Shown here: piece by piece, positions 54,135 to 64,000 of the stretch
Layout: every line of letters starts with the position of its first letter
Numbering within the stretch: the stretch's first letter is position 1
Assembly (NCBI RefSeq): GCF_018139145.2
Contig: NC_059471.1
Span: forward strand, 47,747,486-47,811,485
DNA from: Gymnogyps californianus
Lineage: Eukaryota > Chordata > Aves > Accipitriformes > Cathartidae
DNA: 64,000 nt
Direction of reading: 5' to 3'
Program-made: the position numbers and the translations under genes
Notes under the pieces: model-generated
The model's database searches: none
The model's input: only the letters and a program-made list of their open reading frames with translations
What the model was told of the DNA's origin: nothing

Positions 54135-57100
54135 GTCGAAAAACAGACTGCACACCGATTGAAAATTCTTCAGAAGTGTTTTCCTTCAACTATCACATCT
54201 GGTTTGCCCCCGTTCAGATTTAACAATTCTTTCTCCAGAAGAAAATGTTGTCCAAGCACCAAGTCATCCTGGAAGCAGGCACATAACCTCCTACAGCGAG
54301 AGCGGTAGGACTGCACAGTCTCTTTTATGCTGCTAGCACCTGAGCACATCATCCAAGCAGATTATCTGAAAGCCCAGTGTTGAACAGAGTGTTCATCATA
54401 GGCTGCAATGAGGGTTCTCATCCAGTACAGCCCCCAGGAGGCCCTAAGGTCAGCATTTCATAACTGCTCAATGCTTGAATTTGCAAATTTTTTTTTTTTT
54501 TTACTGTTCTTTAATGCAACTTCAATGTCACTACAGGATTTTCAGTCCTCTCCCAGTTTCAAGCTGAATCATGCCTCAGGAAATTAGTGTGCTATTTTCA
54601 TATTATCTATCTATAGTCATAACAGGAAAACAATTTTTGGGGGAGGGGACAATTTTCACATGATAATCCTCAATTCTTTTCTTCTCCTTTCTATTCTCCA
54701 CAAAAATCAGATAAAATATTACAAGCTGAATTTTTTTACTTCAATTTCCACAAATTTGGTTCTCATCTGGTAATATGAGCAGTCAGCTGTCACTGTTCAA
54801 AATCTGCTACAACTGATTTAAATGACAACACATGTGCACTCAAAATTGGGGGGGGGGGGGAAGAGAGAAAAGAAAAAACCAAGAGTCAGTCTAGAAGGTA
54901 AAAACCCACTGCTGTTAGCTACTGCAATGTACTTCAATTCTCCAGCTCCTACAGTAGTGATTATACAACAACCTCATGTTCAGTTTAAAGTAATTCCTCT
55001 CTCACGAGCAGGGTAGAAAATGGAAAATCTTGTCTGGAAAGCCACCTAGACTCCAACAGGCGTAACAAAAAAATTAAAACAAACAAACAAAACCCAAACA
55101 GACAAAACCTGTTTAAAAATAATGAACAATGAGTGCTTTCACCCCTCACCGCCATGATGATTTTGGAAATCTTAGCAATACTGTCCACCCCAGAACGACC
55201 TCAGAATTTGAATCCATCCACCCAACTCCAAGATACTCTCAATAAAATATCCTCAATAAAAATGTACATAAATGTATTTTTAATTTCCAAAACACAGAAT
55301 CACTTTCTCCTGTGGCACTGTCTTAGCATTTATCACTCTGTATGCAATACAACCACACATGAACAATGCAAAACAATGGTACTGAACTCTATTATTATTA
55401 TTCAAAATGTAAGTGTAGAAATTCCCCCGTGCACAACAGGAAGAACTTACACGCTTTCAAGTTAAAACTCTGTATTTATTTTGGCTATTCAACAAATACT
55501 ATTTTTTGAGAAATACTAACAGACGAATTACTTCAAATTGATGCTAATTAAGCAATAATGAATACAATGCATTTTGTGGTAGAGTGAGATGGAGAAAATG
55601 TTTTTGTAAATTGGCAGTATGATTTTATGTGATTTCTTCTCACTTTTTAAAATTAAACTGCAAATTATCTTTACTCAGCTGAAGGCTGACTTCCTTTTTT
55701 ATGTACTGACTTGAAACAGAAGTCTCCTCTTATATCTGTTGTTCAAAGCTTGAAAAAACCCACAAACAACAGATCTGTTTTCTCCACACTATTGTGAAGA
55801 TCATGCTTGTTTCTCTAGCTAGTATTTTAGATAGATTTAACAAGGTTATAGTCTGATCTTTTACTGCTTTTCAGACTCTTATAAAATGCCTTTTTTTTTT
55901 TTTTTTAAGATGATGCTAAAATTAAATTACTAGCAACCTGAAGTGGTGGAAGAGAGGAGTAACTGGTCTCATGAAGTAAAAAGGAAATTTAAACTTTACA
56001 GAATTATGAATACAGGAGGTCTGCCTGAAAATTTCTGTTCTTTATAGCTATTAGAGTTCTGGATATTATCATTAATGGTTTTGTTTGGTAAGAGCTGCTT
56101 TTTTGAAGGAATTCCTTTCTACTTTTTCATTCAAACTGAATTCTGAAATGTTGTGTATAAATTGTCCATCCTTTGGTTTAGTCAAAATCTACTGGTTTGG
56201 ATTACAGAGGCCTTGAGTTTTTCTGATAAACAAGTTCTTATGTTCTCTAGTTTGACAGTATTTTCTTACAGAATACCAGCCTTTGTGTGTGAATAACATG
56301 CAATATGCTTGCTGTATCTTTGTTGTGCATACATGGATTTTTCACCCATTTTGAGCTAGCTTTATCAGTTTTTCTAAACCTCTCTGTCTTGTATTTTATG
56401 CTCTTATACTTGACATTGTTTTATTAAGTGATGTCACTTTAAAGAAAACAGGAGAGGCACCCATGCTGATGGCAGCAAAACATACTGTATAGCACAAGGA
56501 CTTACCATACAGTATATATCATGCTATATTCTTGCAGATTATAAGATTAATAGAAAGGTCCTTAATTGACAATTCAGAAAAATGAGAAAAATCAGAATAC
56601 CACCTACACATTTCAAACAGTCTAAGTTGCGTTCAAAATTAAAAACAGATTTATATTTCAATTCTAGTGTTCACTGAATGATACACATTTTCAATTGTTA
56701 GATACAGGTTTGAATCCTTAGCTTAACTTGAATATGGTGTGGTACATCACGGACCTGAGCATAAATGGAATCTGTGCATTAAAGGTGTGACAGAAGTTTA
56801 GACGTAACTTTATTCTTATGCTAATATTTGGCTACCAGAAAAAACATTCACATATACTGAAACATGTAAAACAACATTTCTCAACTTTGAATCCCATACC
56901 TCATCCCCTCAACTTTTTGTAGGCATGTGCTGCAAGCAGTAGTAAGCATCACTAATCACATAAATTTCTCCTCCTGTTTTCTCTGTCATGTTTTCTTTAA
57001 CAAAACAAACAAAAAACAGTTGGCACAAGTAATCTGAACTCATTTCCACTGCGGCAAGTACATCCCAGTGCATGCTACAATTAAACACTGCAGCATGTTT

Positions 57101-60100
57101 TGTTACACCCACTTTCTGAACATATGATCCTAACTAGTAACGCTAAATGTTTTTACCTCTAGTAATGGTTTTTTTTTTTTGCAGAGTCTGTACTCTATCA
57201 GTCAGAGAATATGCAGTGTCTACTGCTCTATATTAAACAAGGGAGATTGCTCTTGTAATCCTGCTTTAATAAACAGTATTTAATATACAGGCACAGATGG
57301 AAGAATTCTCTTGCTAGAGCTCTACATGTTCTTCAGAGAATGATCTGGATACCTCCAACTGCTAACCACCAGAGAAAAGCTTCAAAAAGGAACGTAACAC
57401 CCAATCAAATATTTTGTTCAATTGTAGGAGCAAGAGTTCACAACTGCAACAAACCTCACAGAAAAGTTCAAAATCCTTTGTTTCTGATCTCATCCGGCTT
57501 TGCAGTCATTATTTGAAATTATCATTCCAAATAAAGAAAATAAAGCAGAAGAGGAAAGCTGAAGTTGTTAGAGTAAATTTAAGCCTTAAATAGATGTATA
57601 TATATTTTAAAATAATGAATGTTTGAGAAGGGGAAAGTAATTTGGCTGAAGAGGACTCACTTCTCTGTATAGGTGTTTTGGTTTTTTTTATTTGAATACT
57701 TTGCAATTCAATCTATCCATTTCCAATGCTCAGATTTACATATTTTAAAATATAAAATACTAAATATGTTCTGACAACCCACTTTGATTTTTATAATCAC
57801 CATGCAATTACAGGCATCAGCCTTAACTTACAAATGCAGTGGATGTGGAATACATATTAGTTTGCAAAAAAATGTTACTGCTGTAGCTGTACATACAAAC
57901 CCCCTTATTAACAACAGAGCTTATACTGACTTAGAAAGACTTTGCCAAAATAGCTAAAAGTAATTAAAAAAGGCAGAGAAGCTAAACCAGCAAAATACCT
58001 TTGTACGTAAATATTGCAGAACAACCATTTTAAAAGATATTGAATAGAAGCATACAGCAAATATCTCTCAAGCCTTAAGAGAGAATAAACATAAACTTTG
58101 AATACAGTATGCTGAGGACATATTTTGCCAGGTTAGTGCCTAAGAATGTGTTTAAGCATCAGTACAAAAATACATATTCAAATGCAAGACAAAACATGCT
58201 GTTCGTTTGAGTATTAATGTAAAAGGTATCAAAAAGGAAGGCAGATATGAAAGTCTCTGCTGGACTAAATATTTCACTATCAACTGAGAACTTCGGGCAT
58301 GTCTTCCCAACAGGGGCCTGAACTCTCCACCAAGCAAATATTGAATATAAGGCCACTAGGACTCCGGTTCGAACACTTACACCGACAGCAAAAAAACCCA
58401 AACACCTGAAGAATTCTTAAACCAAGAGAAGGAGGAAGAAATGCAAGGAATTAAAAAATGGCAAGCAGACTCAAGAATGATAGTTGTGAAGTTGATAATA
58501 TACCTGAAAAATGCACATATTTAAATAGCTTATTAATGTTGCCTGTCCTACTCCAGTCTGACTTCCTCAAATAACGTTTTCCAACACGACAAAGCACAGA
58601 ATGAGTAAAGATACATATTCTAGGTTTCCTACATATATATCAAGCTGAAGCCTTTTAAAGTGTTAACTAATTAGTTTGAGGAAAGGTCTGAAATATCTAA
58701 ACCCAGATACTTTCCTCTCAGAAAAAACACACATCTCTAGTGCTATGAAGTTCCTCATGCTATAATTCATCATTTCAGTCAGTTCTTAATAAGCAAAGTA
58801 GCCACTTTGAACTGGAGCCTTAAAAGAGTTTCTGGTCATTTTTTTAAAAGTAGTATCTACAGTATTTGGTGCAGACCTGGTACTATGGTGCTGTAGTAAA
58901 CACTACAGAAATCAGTTTAACAAGAGGATAATCCTTTATTTTGCTAAATATCTCACTAGCATGGCAAAACAAACTGCTGCTTAAATTTTACAGTTATTAG
59001 ACAACACCTCAACCATTACATAGAAAATGAATTTGATTTTTTAAGCTTTTTGGCAATGTAACTTAATTCACACTTTTCTACATATCTTTTCTATGAAAAA
59101 AAAAATCTAGTATCCCAAAGTCTACCCTCTGGTGAAAACGTTTGGAAAATGTATGCAAATTCCCAAAGGGAGATACACATAAGTAGTGTTTAACTATATG
59201 GTATGTAACCTTTTTACGATCGGGGGGGGGGAAAATCCCATACTGAAGCTGTCAAACTGTAATCTGACAGTTTTCACAAAATCAACATGGTTACTCGCTT
59301 AGGGGAAAAAGTGTGCTTGGGGGAGGGAGAGGAGTGAGGACAGAAAAGAAACTTCCATAAAGTTTCCTTGTAAGGAAAACAGTACTTGTTCGTTTCAGAC
59401 ATATTTAATCACCTTTATTTCAAGCTAATGCCAAGACCCTCAACCTAGACTTCATTTTGGACACAGCTAGTGTGCACACACTACTTTAAGATGGTAAAAG
59501 AAACTACAAGAGGGTTTTTTTCTTCATTTTTAAAAATGAGTGTACATATCAAAACGGTGCTGCAAGTCCTGAAACTAGTTCCTTGACAAATTTAAACTAC
59601 CACAATACATTGAAACCGCAAAAGCATGTCTGAAGTCCTCCAGGCAGTGAATGGTCTTTCTGTAAAGGAAGTAACATGTAGGTGCATGTTATTTGTCATA
59701 CTCTGATCCTGAGAATTTATAACTTAAATTTCAGAGTCTAGTTTTGTTGCCTAAAGATTAATACTTATACTTCTGTAGAATACTGCTCAGTTCTTGACGT
59801 TAACCAAGGTGGACATGGTTATGTTCGAAGGCTGAGAGTCATGCTTTGTATTTGCAGGGCTGAGTGGGTGCAGAAAAATGTACGTTGCATATTGGGCAGA
59901 GCAGCTAATGTAATTTAGGCAGTTGTACCATTCTGTTGTGTTGCTACTAAAAAAAAAATAAAAATCTATAAAAAGCTCCAGTGTTCAATAAGTAAAACGA
60001 ATGACAGACTCATTCAGCAAGATCTCACTTTTATCTTGAGACCCTACTGCAGATGAGAAGGACCAATTTCATTAACTCTTTAACAGTACTTAAAGTAACA

Positions 60101-63046
60101 GAAATACATTGAGGAATGCAACAGCCTCCAATGCTGTTACGTAAGTTACTGATATCATTACAATAGTTCTAAATTATCATGATACCCAGATCTGACATGT
60201 TCATACAGCTGCAACCAGTAACCAGCAGCTTAAAATGCCACCTCCAGTTTCAAGACAGCTCTCATGAGGCAGAACAGCTGTCAGCTTGCTGGTTGTCCAA
60301 CACACATTCAATGCAGAAAGCAAAAATCATCACAGTGTCTCTAGGACTTGCGATGCAGCCAAGAGGCTCCATTTCGCTGCTGATGCTCAGTGTAAGAACA
60401 AGAAAGTTTCCTGTAACAGGAATAATTTTCTCCTCTTTATTTTCTCCTTTCAACTATACCTTATAATATCAATACTTTAATTCTGTCATAGTAGTTTTAC
60501 ACAGAAGCTTACCAGTATCAGCACTCTGAATCTTGATTTCTCAAATACAGCAGCTCTCCCTGAGTCAGGTGAACAAACTATCAAGTTTTATAACAGATGT
60601 AGAAGAGTAACTTCACTAGTGTTAAGAGACTGACATACCAATGACATGTATTCGTGCTTTATTTATCTTCGTTATAAATAGCTTAATGTAAAGTGTTAAC
60701 AGAGTAAGTGAAATGAAGAAAAACATCTATTGCTTTTGAACTTCCGTTTCATGGGAAATGAGAGTGAAACCTCCTGGTTGGCTGATGAGTGTTATTGGTA
60801 GGATGGTGTGCCACATGTATGTGGAAAGGAATGCCAAAGTTTTTCATTTTAACTTATTTCGATTCTTTCAGTATCTTGGCTTATTAGCATATTGCCTACA
60901 CCATTGTTAAACCTTTTTTATTCACTATCTTTCTTAAGTAATTGGGTGAAGATAACTAACCAGTAACCTATTAACAATTAAGCAAAGATCCAAACAGTGA
61001 AAAAATATGATGAGATTTAACAAAGAAAGGTTGAAAAGCATGACAAACAAAAATAGAACAGTGAAGGCATAACTGAACACCAGAGCATACTGACTGCTTG
61101 CCATAAAATATTCCAATTATATATATATACTCAAAATATTCTTTAAACAATTTGGATTTTATTCCCTCTGACATAAGTAGTTACAACACCATCATCGCTT
61201 ACAGATTTAACTAATGCAAAAAACCTTTCCATTTTAATGAGGTATGCCTAAATACTGCATAAACATTGTTTTACATATTTTTTCATCTTCCTTGCAAGTC
61301 TGATTTAGTACATGAACAATCCTTCATAAAAACGTAAATACAGCAAAGTGGAAAAAATTAGATATGGGAGCCTTAATCAAGTTGTAAGTAAAATTCAGTG
61401 GGCCAGCGGAAGATTTTAATCAAATTTCTTTTACAAAAAGTAATTAAAAACAAGAAAATTTTCCACTGTAAAGAATTAGGGCAAGGGGGAGAACATTCCA
61501 ATGTCTTACAAGGCAAAATGGTGAGTGCAGCATTAGTACAAAAGAGCTAATTTTTTCACAGGTATAGATTCAAACAAATTCAGGAAAAAAAAATGAAAAA
61601 GACATTCCTACTTGGAACTTTGCCAAGCCAGATCCTGATATTCCAGCAAGGATTATATACACGGTTTATACAGGATCTGGAACGGACTTGCAGAAAAGAA
61701 ACCTGTAACAATAGATATGGCCCAGTGAGGACCTTGTTAGTACAGACATTAGAAGTGACAGATGTAAGGTTATATTCCAAGTTTAACATTACTTTCAAAC
61801 ACTTTACAGGAGCCATGCCACGGACAAGAAAAAGTGTATAACACTAGAAACTAAGCATACTGCTGTCTGCAAGCAACCAAGACAACTGTTGACAAATGCC
61901 TTCTTTACAGAGCTGACTGGAGTTGAACATACAAGATAGTTCTAGTCAAATACAGAGCAGCCACAGCACAAAAAAATACTTTTGCCACTTTGTTTACACT
62001 GGTACTAAATTCATAGCTGTATCTGTAGTGGTTCTGTGTACATATTTAGTAATTCTCTGTACACCAAACTGAGCTGCTCAAAGAGTTATTTCCAAAACCA
62101 CAAAAGCAGCCTCTCTTCGGAAAACTGTAGAAAGTTACTAGAGAACTACCACCCCTCAAGCAGAGCTGGACTGTGTAAATGCTCCAGCATGGCAGCATTT
62201 GCAGTTTCTGCCTCACTGCAACAAGACCAAACTCAGATAAGGAGTGTTTGTATGGAAGATCACCAAGGCTTTACCAAAGGCATTAAAGCAGTCCAAAACA
62301 AACAAACAAAACCCCCCAACAACTCACCACAAACAAACAAAAAATTCCAAAACCTAAATCCCCTATCATCCCTCTTGTCACACATTCTTGTCTATGAACA
62401 GTGTTTCCCAGAGGCACCATGTGAAAGCAATCCAACAACCAAATGATGTCCAGTCCATACAATTATAACACACTTGTTTCATTACACTAAAAAGTTAGCA
62501 TTCTTGCTAATGCTTTAAAATAGTTTAAAGATAAAACTTCATTATAAAATGAAACAATCTTTATAGATATTGCTATCTTCTAGTTCTGAAATGTTATGTT
62601 TCAGAAGTACAGGTGTTATGGCCTTTGGAACAAGCTATATATCCTGACTAAAAACTACTAGCTACTTGGAAACGGGCAACTAGGAGAATAAAGCATGTTC
62701 TAACTACTTAGCTCTAGATAACTAGCACATAAATATAGACCTATATATGTGTGTATAAAATTTATTTATGTATCTTCTTAAATGCACTTCTCCCCTTAAA
62801 ACTACCGAGACAACACCTCCATAATGATCTAACACAGTGGTGTCTTCCTTAGTCTAGTTAGGAAATTCAGGTGCCTATCCTGCAGCTAAAGGTTTCTGAA
62901 AGAGCCACAAGATAAAAACAGTTGGCACATTTTTTTGTTTCATTAAAAGGAAAAGACAAGTCAAAAATTATTTTCAGGCTATGGTAACACCTCCAAAGGA
63001 CCAGCACTTAGGGCCTCATTGTACTAGTACTACACCAAGAGCACTT

Positions 63047-63076
63047 ACTTCTTTAGAAGTAACTTCTTTAGAAGTT
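63047..63076. repeat. Tandem 15-bp palindromic unit
   Basis: ACTTCTTTAGAAGTA at 63047-63061 is followed immediately by ACTTCTTTAGAAGTT at 63062-63076 (14 of 15 identical). Each unit is itself a near-palindrome centred on TTTA. Confidence 0.85.
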
Positions 63077-63817
63077 ACTGCACACTAGAATTTTCATACA
63101 GCCAGAAGCTATGGCTGTAGGCACACATTTCAGATAGCTGAGATCAGAAGCAGCTCCAAGAGTATTTGACTGCTAGGAAATGACAATACTTCTCCACCAA
63201 TTCCAACATTTATTGGAATAATGCAGTTACATAGGACTCTGCACAAAACTGAATGACGGTTTAATTTAACAGTCCGTGCTGGCTTGTTTCCTCCCAAAGC
63301 TAAAAATTCAGAGAACTCAACATCCTCCAGGTCAACAACTACCTACCCCACAACACAGTTTTCCAGCATGAGAACCACATTTGAACTGCTCACACACCGC
63401 ATTTAACAGAAACATGTTGGTCCTTTTAGTGCTAAAAAGCAGAAAATTGCACTGATCACAAAAGCTGAAAATCTCAATTTCACCCTTTAACTGCTATCAC
63501 TAGCAGATATCACAGTTCAATATTCAAACAAATAGAGAAACACAGAACAACCTGAGTTTATTACCAGAATAAGAAGTTACTCCTACACATCACTAAGGAA
63601 CAGAGCTTGAGGGGAAAGACTGAGGAACGGTACTGACCTCTAGCTAAATAGTATCTGGCAAACTTTCGATACTTTTTATATTGTGAATAGGAAACTTTTA
63701 TTATTCACTGGTGAAAGTTAAACTTCGGCTCCTGATGCATAATACTCAAGAAAGAGCAGAAAAACTGTATGAATGAATTTTGGATACAGCTCTGCAAAAT
63801 CCAACGGACCTAATGTA

Positions 63818-63963
63818 CTTACTTAATAAAGGGATTCTGAAGTCAATTGAAGCCCTCGTGTAAATGCCACTAGCGGACTTCCAGTTTCAGATTTCACAGA
63901 ATTTAAAAATGCTCCTTGTAAACTGTTTGAAGCTAACATATCAATCTCCAGCTGCTGACCAAC
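63818..63963. other. Exon-like or ancient-repeat segment, strand unresolved
   Basis: On the minus strand a CTCTCAG acceptor at about 63957-63963 precedes an open frame of about 47 codons, including LEIDMLASNSLQGAFLNSVK, that ends in TAA directly before GTAAGT. On the plus strand the same block has a TTTCAG acceptor near 63890 and a GAGAG/GTAAGTG donor near 63970. I recognise no protein family. The phrase GAAGTCAATTGAAGCCC resembles motifs of old amniote repeats. It could be an alternative exon, an antisense exon or an exapted repeat. Confidence 0.3.
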
Positions 63964-64000
63964 TGAGAGGTAAGTGTGTATGATTTAATATTTCAAATTA

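Larger units (their letters stand above)
51733..64000 (-). other. RBM26: RBM26 intron 1, 3' portion
   Basis: At least 12.3 kb upstream of exon 2 in transcript order. It contains a solo LTR (53551-54134), G runs at about 54848-54860 and 59222-59231, T/A runs, and an exon-like segment at 63818-63963. I found no sequence for the expected N-terminal coding exon and no CpG-island-like stretch, so the promoter lies beyond the window. ORFs at 60179-60466 and 62036-62446 show no recognisable domain. Confidence 0.75.

Noticed and set aside
62036..62446. 136-aa plus-strand ORF
   Set aside because: Low-complexity composition, no recognisable domain, no splice or promoter context. Consistent with a chance ORF in intron 1.

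Overview
The window is vertebrate nuclear DNA, almost certainly avian and probably Neoaves. The evidence is AT-rich introns with sparse repeats, chicken-repeat-1 (CR1) LINE copies on both strands, and two solo endogenous-retrovirus LTRs of a type common in neoavian genomes. The species cannot be named from the sequence.

One protein-coding gene fills the window: RBM26, on the minus strand. I could place 21 coding exons between 51732 and the stop codon at 6823-6825. Every intron between them has GT-AG borders, and the joined reading frame is continuous for about 986 residues. The first coding exon, which in known orthologues encodes about 24 residues, is not present and must lie beyond position 64000. 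The predicted full length is about 1010 residues, against about 1007 in human. Domain order is: end of a PWI-like N-terminal domain, RS/RD-rich tract, single CCCH zinc finger split over two exons, proline-rich linker, RRM1, two short SVKxRLG motifs (the second on a small cassette-like exon), charged coiled coil, RG-rich stretch, RRM2, acidic tail. RBM26 is known as a nuclear RNA-binding protein associated with the PAXT/MTR4-ZFC3H1 branch of exosome-mediated decay of polyadenylated RNA.

Layout from low to high coordinate: 1-6822 is RBM26 3' UTR and downstream flank, with an A-rich tract and a 29-base G homopolymer. 6823-51732 is the RBM26 body. 51733-64000 is the 3' part of intron 1. Repeats sit in introns: a long, decayed CR1 (22.4-24.8 kb), minus-strand CR1 fragments (34.9 and 36.9 kb), plus-strand CR1 3' ends (45.1 and 47.4 kb), and solo LTRs at 38.8 and 53.6 kb, each with recognisable 5-bp target-site duplications. 

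I found no new biological system. The items most worth a second look are an exact 62-bp direct repeat on either side of the terminal exon, the modular phase-0 architecture of exons 12-21 with a duplicated SVKxRLG motif, a 21-bp inverted repeat nested in a direct repeat at 16.2-16.4 kb, and an unresolved exon-like segment at the right edge.
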